Positions 17,549 through 24,755 of a DNA stretch of 64,000 nt are shown piece after piece. Both the position numbers and the translations under genes were made by a program. This DNA comes from Eubacterium sp. AF16-48 (GTDB lineage: Bacteria > Bacillota > Clostridia > Lachnospirales > Lachnospiraceae): assembly GCF_003479405.1 (NCBI RefSeq), contig NZ_QUHB01000001.1, forward strand, positions 248,001 to 312,000, written 5' to 3'. Each line of letters opens with the position of its first letter. Position 1 is the stretch's first letter. The notes under the pieces were generated by a model. The model had not been told where the DNA came from, ran no database searches, and saw nothing but the letters and a program-made list of their open reading frames with translations.

Positions 17549-17848
17549 ATGGATAAAGAATGCTGTTGTGCAAAAACTAAAATAAGAGAAGATAAAGAAT
17601 ATAAGGATTTAATAAACCGTTTAAACCGAATTGAAGGTCAGGTGAGGGGCGTTAAGAAAATGATTGAAAATGATGCCTATTGTACTGATGTGTTAATTCA
17701 GGTTAGTGCCATTACAGCAGCCTTAAACAGTTTTAATAAAATTCTATTATCAAACCATATTTCCACCTGTGTGGCAGATAATATTAAGGCAGGAAATATG
17801 GAAGTGGTTGATGAATTAGTTACCACAATTCAAAAACTAATGAAATAA
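17549..17848 (+). CDS. csoR: Copper-sensing transcriptional repressor CsoR
   Basis: Small all-helical metal-sensing repressor of the CsoR/RcnR family, 99 residues. The Cu(I) ligand triad Cys-His-Cys is present as Cys45 (DAYCTD), His70 and Cys74 (SNHISTC), which assigns copper rather than nickel or sulfide sensing. An additional Cys5-Cys6-Cys7 cluster at the N-terminus is unusual and may also bind metal. The RLNRIEGQVRGV motif is the DNA-binding helix. It is autoregulated from the operator at 17495-17511 and is co-transcribed with copA, 19 bases downstream. Confidence 0.94.
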   Translation: MDKECCCAKTKIREDKEYKDLINRLNRIEGQVRGVKKMIENDAYCTDVLIQVSAITAALNSFNKILLSNHISTCVADNIKAGNMEVVDELVTTIQKLMK

Positions 17849-17867
17849 ATGCGTATGGAGGTAGACA

Positions 17868-20393
17868 ATGAACAAGTATAACATAACCGGCATGAGTTGT
17901 GCCGCATGCCAAAATCGTGTTGAAAAAGCAGTATCAAAGGTAGCAGGTGTTGATAGTGTCTCTGTCAGTCTTTTAACTAATTCCATGCAGGTTGAAGGAA
18001 ATGCCAATGAAAAGGATATTTTTGATGCAGTAAAAAAAGCAGGTTACGGAATATCATCTGCCGGTGGAAAACGTTCAAAATCTGACTCAACATCTATTGA
18101 AGATACCCAGACACCATTAATCAAAAAAAGACTGATTGCCTCTTTGGTATTACTTATTCCACTTATGTATATATCAATGGGACATATGATGTTTGGCTGG
18201 CCACTCCCGGCAGTTATTTCAGATAATCACGTGGCAATGGGACTTATACAGTTGCTTATTACTTTATTTATTCTGGTAATTAACCAGAAATTCTTTATTA
18301 ACGGAATAAAAGGTGTAATAAATAAATCCCCTAACATGGATACTTTAGTTGCCCTTGGTGCCGGTGCATCCTTTATTTACAGTACATGCATACTATTTTT
18401 AATGACTGATGCAGTAATGAAAAATAACAATGATTTGGTTATGACTTATATGCATGATTTCTACTTTGAATCTGCTGCAATGATTGTTACCCTTATTACC
18501 GTTGGAAAAATGCTGGAATCCTATTCTAAGGGAAAAACCACCAACGCGCTTAAAGGTCTTATGGACTTAGCTCCTAAAACAGCTACAATTATAAAAACAG
18601 ATGAAAATGGAAATGAATATGTGGAAACCGTATCCATTGATCAGGTAGAAAAAGGATGTATATTTGTAGTAAGACCGGGTGAGAGTATTCCTGTTGACGG
18701 AATTGTAATTGAAGGTGAAAGTGCAGTAGACGAATCGGCAATTACCGGTGAAAGTATACCTGTTGATAAAACATCAGGTTCGGAAGTTACTTCTGCAACA
18801 ATTAACCGTTCAGGCTTTTTAAAATGCCGTGCCAAAAGAGTAGGTGAAGATACGACTCTTTCCCAAATAATCAATATGGTTAGTGAAGCAGCTTCATCTA
18901 AGGCACCAATTGCCAAAATTGCAGATAAAGTATCAGGAATTTTTGTTCCTGTTGTTATTGCCATTGCCCTAGTAACTATTATTGTATGGCTTATTGCAGG
19001 AAAAAACATCGGATTTGCCTTAGCAAGGGGTATTTCAGTTCTTGTAATCAGTTGTCCCTGTGCTTTAGGACTTGCAACACCTGTGGCAATAATGGTTGGT
19101 AATGGAATTGGTGCTAAAAGTGGTATTTTATTTAAAAACGCTACAGCCCTTGAAAATGCAGGCAAAACCAAAATAGTTGCTTTAGACAAAACAGGAACCA
19201 TTACATCAGGAAAGCCTCAGATTACAGATGTTTTCACAACCAGCGATACATCAAAGGAAAATCTTTTAAATATTGCATTTTCCCTTGAAAGTAAAAGTGA
19301 ACATCCACTGGCTAAAGCCGTAATAGCATACTGTGAAGAGAACAATTGTGAGAAATCTGACGTGACGGAATTTAGTGCAGTTATTGGTAACGGACTTTTA
19401 GGAAAAATACAGGACAAAATATATTACGCCGGAAATGCCAGGTATATTTCCGAAAAAATCAACGTTGACGAAAAATCTTTGTCCCTATCAAAGGAGCTGG
19501 CAGCTCAGGGAAAAACACCTGTTTTTGTTTCTGATGAAAATATGCTTCTTGGGATTATTGCAATTGCCGACGTTATTAAAGATGAAAGTGCATATGCAAT
19601 AAAAGAATTAGAAGATATGGGTATTAATGTTGTAATGATTACCGGAGATAACGAAAACACTGCAAGGGCAATTGGCAAAATAGCTGGTGTAGATAATGTT
19701 ATTGCCGGTGTTTTACCTCAGGGAAAAGAACGTGTAATTAGTGATTTATCCCAAAAAGGAAATACTCTCATGGTAGGAGACGGAATAAACGATGCCCCTG
19801 CCCTCACTAAGGCAGACATAGGCGTAGCTATTGGAGCCGGTACGGACATTGCCATTGACGCCGCAGATATCGTTCTTATGAAAAGTAATTTAAAGGATGT
19901 ACCTGCTGCAATTAATTTAAGTAAAAAGGTTTTGCAAAACATTCATGAAAACCTTTTCTGGGCATTTATATACAACATAATTGGTATTCCCCTTGCGGCA
20001 GGTGTATGGTATCCGATGTTTGGCATAACCCTAAATCCTATGTTTGGTGCAGCTGCCATGAGTTTATCAAGCTTTTGTGTAGTTACCAACGCTTTAAGGC
20101 TTAATCTTAAAGATATTTATAAAATCAAAAAAACAAATAAATCAAAAATTAATTTAACGGAGGAAATTAAAATGGATAATTCATTAAAAAAAGAAATGGA
20201 AATTGAAGGAATGATGTGTGGTCACTGTGAAGCAACAGTTAAAAATGCTTTAGAAGCAGTAGATGGCGTGGAGGTTGCAGAAGTAAGCCATGAAAAGAAC
20301 CGTGCCGTTGTAACGCTTAATAAAGAAGTAAGTGATGATATTTTGACAAAAGCAGTAGAGGATAAGGACTATAAAGTAAAGTCCATTAAATAA
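17868..20393 (+). CDS. copA: Copper-translocating P-type ATPase CopA with fused C-terminal CopZ-like domain
   Basis: P1B-type Cu(I) export ATPase, 841 residues. Order: N-terminal HMA domain (GMSCAAC, Cys11 and Cys14); membrane helices; actuator TGES; CPC in the membrane (Cys396-Pro-Cys398); phosphorylation motif DKTGT (440-444); SEHPLAKA nucleotide-binding motif; GDGINDAPAL; final helices to about residue 745. Unusually, a Lys-rich linker then leads to a second HMA domain (about 770-841, GMMCGHC, Cys784/Cys787) closely resembling the free chaperone CopZ. An in-frame ribosome site and ATG precede that domain (see next entry). It is regulated by CsoR. Confidence 0.96.
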   Translation: MNKYNITGMSCAACQNRVEKAVSKVAGVDSVSVSLLTNSMQVEGNANEKDIFDAVKKAGYGISSAGGKRSKSDSTSIEDTQTPLIKKRLIASLVLLIPLMYISMGHMMFGWPLPAVISDNHVAMGLIQLLITLFILVINQKFFINGIKGVINKSPNMDTLVALGAGASFIYSTCILFLMTDAVMKNNNDLVMTYMHDFYFESAAMIVTLITVGKMLESYSKGKTTNALKGLMDLAPKTATIIKTDENGNEYVETVSIDQVEKGCIFVVRPGESIPVDGIVIEGESAVDESAITGESIPVDKTSGSEVTSATINRSGFLKCRAKRVGEDTTLSQIINMVSEAASSKAPIAKIADKVSGIFVPVVIAIALVTIIVWLIAGKNIGFALARGISVLVISCPCALGLATPVAIMVGNGIGAKSGILFKNATALENAGKTKIVALDKTGTITSGKPQITDVFTTSDTSKENLLNIAFSLESKSEHPLAKAVIAYCEENNCEKSDVTEFSAVIGNGLLGKIQDKIYYAGNARYISEKINVDEKSLSLSKELAAQGKTPVFVSDENMLLGIIAIADVIKDESAYAIKELEDMGINVVMITGDNENTARAIGKIAGVDNVIAGVLPQGKERVISDLSQKGNTLMVGDGINDAPALTKADIGVAIGAGTDIAIDAADIVLMKSNLKDVPAAINLSKKVLQNIHENLFWAFIYNIIGIPLAAGVWYPMFGITLNPMFGAAAMSLSSFCVVTNALRLNLKDIYKIKKTNKSKINLTEEIKMDNSLKKEMEIEGMMCGHCEATVKNALEAVDGVEVAEVSHEKNRAVVTLNKEVSDDILTKAVEDKDYKVKSIK
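20172..20393 (+). CDS. Possible internal CopZ-like copper chaperone, in frame within copA
   Basis: GGAGG (20159-20163) lies eight bases before an in-frame ATG at 20172, inside copA. Initiation here would yield a 73-residue HMA protein (MDNSLKKEMEIEG, then MCGHC), the size and fold of CopZ. This suggests a once-separate copZ that fused to copA by loss of the copA stop while keeping its own ribosome site. Both the fused and free forms might be made. What I see is the spacing and the frame; that it is actually used is inference. Confidence 0.5.
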   Translation: MDNSLKKEMEIEGMMCGHCEATVKNALEAVDGVEVAEVSHEKNRAVVTLNKEVSDDILTKAVEDKDYKVKSIK

Positions 20394-20418
20394 AAAATGC
20401 TTCTAAATAAAATGCCTG

Positions 20419-20446
20419 TTTACATTTATTGTGTATTTGGTAAAAT
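20419..20446 (+). promoter_or_regulatory. Possible promoter of the zf-HC2 gene
   Basis: TTTACA (20419-20424) and TAAAAT (20441-20446) with a 16-base spacer in the copA-zf-HC2 gap. A further TATAAT (20455-20460) has no good partner box. Confidence 0.4.
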
Positions 20447-20485
20447 AATAGCAGTATAATGACGTGAAAAAACAGGTGAATTTAT

Positions 20486-20839
20486 ATGGATTGTACAAGA
20501 TTTCAGGAATTGATAAATGATTTTATTTTCGATAAAATTGATTATTCTGACGATTTAAAAGAATTTTTAGAACATGCAAAAACATGTAAAAGTTGTAACG
20601 AAGAGCTTTCTCTTTACTATACCATCCACAGAGGTTTAGGTGATATACCTGCGCCGGAAGGCAGTGAAGAAGGCGCTGATACCGAAGAGGAATTAGACAA
20701 TATCAAAAGCTTTTATGATGAATACTTTCAACGTCAGAAAACAATGAAAAAAGCCGGAAAAATATCCATAATCATTTTTCTTTTTATGATTTGTTGTACA
20801 ATTCTTTTTGTTTATTTAAACGAAAATGGCTATATTTAA
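20486..20839 (+). CDS. Putative anti-sigma-factor-like zinc-finger membrane protein
   Basis: 117-residue protein with a zf-HC2-like motif (HAKTCKSCNEEL, His then C-x2-C, about residues 31-42), an acidic linker (EEGADTEEEL) and one C-terminal membrane helix (about 91-112). This is the architecture of membrane-tethered anti-sigma factors that hold an ECF sigma factor, but no sigma factor gene adjoins it. The 3' end is followed within 14 bases by polA, so the two may be co-transcribed. The function is inferred from architecture only. Confidence 0.7.
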   Translation: MDCTRFQELINDFIFDKIDYSDDLKEFLEHAKTCKSCNEELSLYYTIHRGLGDIPAPEGSEEGADTEEELDNIKSFYDEYFQRQKTMKKAGKISIIIFLFMICCTILFVYLNENGYI

Positions 20840-20852
20840 ATTTGGAGGCATA

Positions 20853-23501
20853 ATGAGTAAATTAGTATTAGTTGACGGACACAGCATATTAAACAGGGCA
20901 TTCTACGGAGTACCTCTTTTTACCAATTCAGAAGGATTACACACCAATGCAGTATTTGGTTTCTTAAATATATTATTTAAATTAATTGATGATGAAAAGC
21001 CTGATTATCTGGCTATAGCTTTTGATGTACACCAGCCTACATTCAGACATGAAATGTTTAAGGATTACAAAGGCACAAGAAAGCCTATGCTTCCTGAACT
21101 TAGAGAACAGGTACCGGTTATTAAGGAATTACTGCACAAAATGAATATAACAACCATAGAGTTGCCGGGATTTGAAGCTGATGATGTTATTGGAACCATG
21201 TCCAAAATAGGGGAAGATGCAGGAATGGATGTATGTGTATTTTCAGGAGACAGGGATTTGCTTCAGCTAGCCTCTGACAAAGTTATGATATGCATCCCTA
21301 AAACAAAAAAGGGACAGACTACCGTTGAAAAATATAAAACAGAAGAAGTAAAAGAGCTTTATAAGGTTACTCCTGTTGAATTTATTGATGTTAAGGCATT
21401 GATGGGAGATTCTTCCGATAATATACCGGGGGTTCCGGGAATTGGCGAAAAGGGTGCCACAAACATTATTGAACAGTTTGGTTCTATTGAAAATGCCTAT
21501 GAGCACGCAGAAGAAATCAGTAACAAGCGTAATAAAACTGCGTTATTAGAGCATTACGACATGGCACAAATGAGTAAGGTTCTTGCCACAATTAACAGGA
21601 AATCACCTGTTGAAACTAAGATTGAGGATTGTGTATTTGAAGATATATACACTGCCGATGCATTAGATATGATAAAACACCTGGAATTTAAAAGCATGAT
21701 TCCGAGATTTTCAGGAGTTACCTTAGAAAACAAATATGAGGATTCCTTTGTTAAAATTTCCCAGCCTGATAAAGCTGAAGAATTATTTAATAACCTTAAA
21801 TCTGCAGATAAAATAGGACTTTATATTTATGGAAACAATGACATTACAGGTATTTCCATATGTAAAGAAGATGATGCAGTTTACTTTTTACCTGTTTTTG
21901 GACTTATTACTAAAGAATATCTTATATTCCATATCAGGGATATTGTAAATTCCAATTGCATAATTTCTGTTGCCAATATAAAAGAAAATAACGATATATT
22001 TAATAAAACTATTTTAGAAAATGACGAAAATTCTAATCTTTTTGATGTGGAAATAGCGGCATACCTTATTAATCCTTTATCTAACACATATCTTTACGAC
22101 GATATTGCAAGGGATTATTTAGGAATTACATTACCGTCTATGGAAGAAATTTTTCCTAAAGTAAAAAAAGGTGAGGTATCACCTTATGAAATAGAAGAAA
22201 ACGTTATTAATTATTGCTGCTACAATGCCCTTGTAAATTATAAGGCTTATGATGTTTTAAAGTCAAAGCTAATTGAAACAGATATGTGGGATGTATATAG
22301 CAATATTGAAATTCCATTAACTTATGCCTTATATTCTATGGAAAAGTGCGGAATTATGATTAAACCGGAAGAACTAAAGGAATATGGCAACAGATTAAAC
22401 GGAGACATTAAAATTCTTGAAAAGGAAATATATGACGAAGCAGGTCATGATTTTAATATTAATTCCCCTAAACAGTTAGGAGAAATTCTTTTTGGAGAAA
22501 TGGGTCTTCCCGGTGGTAAGAAAACCAAAACAGGATATTCTACCTCAGCATCAGTTCTTGAGAAATTAGAGCCGGAGTATCCTTTTGTAAGAAAGATTCT
22601 TGAATACAGACAGCTTACAAAGCTTAAATCCACATATGCTGATGGTTTGGCAGTGTATATTGGAGACGACAGCCGTATTCACGGTAAATTTAATCAAACC
22701 ATAACAGCCACAGGAAGAATCAGTTCCACTGAGCCTAATCTTCAAAACATTCCTGTAAGAATGGCTTTAGGACGGGAAATAAGAAAAGTCTTTGTTCCAA
22801 AGGATGATTGTGTATTTTTAGATGCAGATTATTCTCAGATTGAACTTAGAATCCTTGCCCATATGTCTGATGATGAAAATTTAATTGAAGCCTACAGAGA
22901 ATCAAAAGACATACACGCGGCAACGGCATCTTTGGTATTTCATGTGCCTTTAGATGAAGTTACAAAGACCCAGCGTAGCAATGCCAAAGCAGTTAATTTT
23001 GGTATTGTATACGGAATCAGTTCCTTTGGCTTAAGTCAGGATTTGTCAATCAGCAAAAAAGAGGCTGAAAAATATATTGATGACTACTTTAAAAGTTATC
23101 CGGGAATTAAGAACTATCTGGATAATTCAGTTAAGGAAGCAAAGGAAAAGGGATATTCAACTACCATGTTCGGAAGAAGAAGACCTATTCCTGAATTAAA
23201 AGCCGGAAATTTTATGCAGAGACAATTTGGCGAACGTGTGGCAATGAATTCACCTATTCAGGGAACTGCTGCGGATATTATGAAAATTGCCATGATTAAC
23301 GTGGAAAGAGAATTAAGGAAGAACAACCTTAAATCAAGAATTGTTTTACAGGTTCACGATGAACTTCTAGTAGAAACATACAAAGATGAAATTTCCACGG
23401 TACAGGATATTTTGGTTAAAAACATGGAAGGCGCAGCAAATTTACATGTTCCTTTGGATGTTGATGTTAAAGAGGGCAACAATTGGGACGAGGCACATTA
23501 A
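20853..23501 (+). CDS. polA: DNA polymerase I
   Basis: PolA fills gaps and removes primers in repair and lagging-strand synthesis, 882 residues from ATG 20853 (MSKLVLVDGHS). GGAGG lies just upstream, and the ATG at 20826 is rejected because it overlaps the previous gene. The N-terminal 5'-3' exonuclease has FDVHQPTFRHEMFKDYKGTR and the helix-hairpin-helix VPGIGEKGATNI. The middle 3'-5' exonuclease-like domain lacks recognisable DxE acidic residues and is probably inactive, as in Bacillus. The polymerase domain has DADYSQIELRIL (Asp657), the O-helix RSNAKAVNFGIVYG, and VHDE (Asp836-Glu837). Confidence 0.96.
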   Translation: MSKLVLVDGHSILNRAFYGVPLFTNSEGLHTNAVFGFLNILFKLIDDEKPDYLAIAFDVHQPTFRHEMFKDYKGTRKPMLPELREQVPVIKELLHKMNITTIELPGFEADDVIGTMSKIGEDAGMDVCVFSGDRDLLQLASDKVMICIPKTKKGQTTVEKYKTEEVKELYKVTPVEFIDVKALMGDSSDNIPGVPGIGEKGATNIIEQFGSIENAYEHAEEISNKRNKTALLEHYDMAQMSKVLATINRKSPVETKIEDCVFEDIYTADALDMIKHLEFKSMIPRFSGVTLENKYEDSFVKISQPDKAEELFNNLKSADKIGLYIYGNNDITGISICKEDDAVYFLPVFGLITKEYLIFHIRDIVNSNCIISVANIKENNDIFNKTILENDENSNLFDVEIAAYLINPLSNTYLYDDIARDYLGITLPSMEEIFPKVKKGEVSPYEIEENVINYCCYNALVNYKAYDVLKSKLIETDMWDVYSNIEIPLTYALYSMEKCGIMIKPEELKEYGNRLNGDIKILEKEIYDEAGHDFNINSPKQLGEILFGEMGLPGGKKTKTGYSTSASVLEKLEPEYPFVRKILEYRQLTKLKSTYADGLAVYIGDDSRIHGKFNQTITATGRISSTEPNLQNIPVRMALGREIRKVFVPKDDCVFLDADYSQIELRILAHMSDDENLIEAYRESKDIHAATASLVFHVPLDEVTKTQRSNAKAVNFGIVYGISSFGLSQDLSISKKEAEKYIDDYFKSYPGIKNYLDNSVKEAKEKGYSTTMFGRRRPIPELKAGNFMQRQFGERVAMNSPIQGTAADIMKIAMINVERELRKNNLKSRIVLQVHDELLVETYKDEISTVQDILVKNMEGAANLHVPLDVDVKEGNNWDEAH

Positions 23502-23520
23502 CTACAGAAAGAAGAAACAT

Positions 23521-24099
23521 ATGATTATTGGAATAATTGGAGGTGTAGGAAGTGGTAAATCCACTGTTCTTGACTACCTTGAAGAAAAATATAATGCCAA
23601 CATTATCAAGTCAGATTTAGTGGCAAAAGATATTATGACACCGGGTCATAAGGTATACCATAAAGTTTTAAGTACCTTTCCTGAAGTAAATGATAATGGT
23701 AATATTGACAGGACAAAATTGGCTGAAATAGTATTTAATGACAAGGATAAATTAGACCTGTTAAACAGCATAACCCATCCGGGAACAATTGATGAAATTA
23801 ACCGTTTAATTGATATATCAAAATCTGATGTTACGGTAGTTGAGTCAGCCATCCTTATAGGCTCAGGCATTGAAAAACGATGTCATGAGCTTTGGTTTGT
23901 TTACTGTGAAAGGGAAGAACGGATAAGAAGACTTATTAGTTCAAGAGGATATTCAAGACAAAAGGCAATTGATATAATAAACAGTCAGCCGGATGATGAT
24001 GAGTACAATTTCTATGCCGATGAATATATTGATAATTCCTCAACTCCTTCATCCACAATGGAGCAAATTGATTTAATTATGAATAGGGAAATTTGTTAA
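23521..24099 (+). CDS. coaE: Dephospho-CoA kinase
   Basis: CoaE phosphorylates dephospho-CoA, the last step of coenzyme A synthesis. 192 residues. It starts MIIGIIGGVGSGKST with the P-loop at residues 8-15, and is followed by KSDLVAKDIM, the acceptor-binding region. Upstream in-frame codons back to 23386 overlap polA in another frame and are not used. It lies 19 bases after polA, an order common in Clostridia and Bacilli. The ribosome site is weak (AGAAAGAAG), so coupling to polA is likely. Confidence 0.93.
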   Translation: MIIGIIGGVGSGKSTVLDYLEEKYNANIIKSDLVAKDIMTPGHKVYHKVLSTFPEVNDNGNIDRTKLAEIVFNDKDKLDLLNSITHPGTIDEINRLIDISKSDVTVVESAILIGSGIEKRCHELWFVYCEREERIRRLISSRGYSRQKAIDIINSQPDDDEYNFYADEYIDNSSTPSSTMEQIDLIMNREIC

Positions 24100-24107
24100 T
24101 TTTTTTG

Positions 24108-24136
24108 TTGACTAATTTTCTTATAAGAGTTAAGAT
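24108..24136 (+). promoter_or_regulatory. Promoter of the marR-ABC-ABC operon
   Basis: TTGACT (24108-24113) and TAAGAT (24131-24136), spacer 17 bases. The start of transcription would be near 24143, in the middle of the palindrome at 24133-24156, leaving a leader of about 120 bases before marR. Confidence 0.65.
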
Positions 24137-24156
24137 ATGTAGCGTGCTACATATCT
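24133..24156. promoter_or_regulatory. 24-bp perfect palindrome: likely MarR operator and coaE terminator
   Basis: AGATATGTAGCG and its exact reverse complement CGCTACATATCT meet at the centre (24133-24156, central GT/GC step), followed by T5-6. It overlaps the -10 box and start site of the marR promoter, as expected of a MarR-family operator for autoregulation. As RNA from coaE it would also form a terminator hairpin. RNA starting at the marR promoter would contain only one arm, so it cannot terminate that transcript. Confidence 0.65.
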
Positions 24157-24175
24157 TTTTTGAGTAGGAATATAA

Positions 24176-24196
24176 ATGACTAAAATTCATTTTTAG
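24176..24196 (+). CDS. Possible six-residue leader peptide upstream of marR
   Basis: ATG 24176 opens the peptide MTKIHF, ending in TAG at 24194-24196. AGGA (24166-24169) lies six bases before the ATG, a proper ribosome site. The stop codon is part of the first leader hairpin. Short ORFs in this position control several antibiotic-resistance transporters (for example bmrB before bmrCD) by ribosome stalling. The match here is by position only. Confidence 0.45.
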   Translation: MTKIHF

Positions 24197-24240
24197 GATG
24201 CGTCCTACCAATTGCCAACACCCACGGTAGAGGCACTACC
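24194..24240 (+). promoter_or_regulatory. Leader RNA with mutually exclusive hairpins before marR
   Basis: TAGGA (24194-24198) pairs with TCCTA (24203-24207) around a TGCG loop. CTACC occurs twice (24205-24209 and 24236-24240), and both copies are complementary to the single GGTAG (24126 offset, 24226-24230). TTGCC (24212-24216 region) can also pair with GGCA (24232-24235). The structures cannot coexist, so leader-peptide translation could switch them. No T-run follows, so any control would act on translation or stability rather than termination. Confidence 0.45.
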
Positions 24241-24266
24241 ATATTCATATTATTTAAGGAGGAAAT

Positions 24267-24755
24267 ATGGATGAACATTTTGGACCAATCATAAAAAGGA
24301 TTGATCAGTTATTTAAAATCAGAATGAATCAGAATTTACAGCAGCTAGATATAACTGCAACACAAATGCACGTTTTATTGCATCTGCATTGTAACAGTGG
24401 CAATAAAATAACCCAGAAGGATTTAGCAAATCATTTTGAAGTCAAACATTCAACAATGGCAGGAATCCTTAGTCGTCTTAGTGAAAAAAGCCTTATTGAA
24501 ATAACAGTGGATGAAGAAAACAAAAAATTTAAAAATATCACTCTCACAAACAAAGCAATGGAAAAAATTGAATTAATGACATCACAAAGGGATGAAACAG
24601 AATCCATTTTGTTAAAAGGCTTTTCATCAGATGAAACTACAAGACTTCGTGCATATCTTGAAAGATTATATAGTAATTTAGTAAGTGGCACAGATATATC
24701 TGAACAGGATATTTGCTGTCTGAAAAAAGAATTTGAGAGGAGAAACCATGATTAG
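24267..24755 (+). CDS. MarR-family transcriptional regulator
   Basis: Winged-helix regulator, 162 residues. A dimerisation helix at the N-terminus is followed by the recognition region (KITQKDLANHFEVKHSTMAGILSRLSEKSLIE, seen here as helix-turn-helix at about residues 48-80) and the wing DEENKKFKNITLT. The C-terminal helices complete the dimer. It overlaps the first ABC gene by eight bases, so it almost certainly represses this exporter operon through the palindrome at 24133-24156. The ligand is unknown, probably a toxic compound exported by the pump. A strong AAGGAGG site is present. Confidence 0.9.
   Translation: MDEHFGPIIKRIDQLFKIRMNQNLQQLDITATQMHVLLHLHCNSGNKITQKDLANHFEVKHSTMAGILSRLSEKSLIEITVDEENKKFKNITLTNKAMEKIELMTSQRDETESILLKGFSSDETTRLRAYLERLYSNLVSGTDISEQDICCLKKEFERRNHD

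Noticed and set aside
18641..19201. 186-codon antisense frame inside copA
   Set aside because: Codon pattern and position mirror the copA frame. There is no start signal and no recognisable domain.
23386..23520. Extended CoaE overlapping polA
   Set aside because: The upstream codons are polA sequence in another frame. The P-loop protein starts properly at 23521.
24133..24161. Palindrome plus T-run as a simple terminator only
   Set aside because: It overlaps the -10 box and start of a good promoter in front of marR, so an operator role is at least equally likely. It is reported as dual function.
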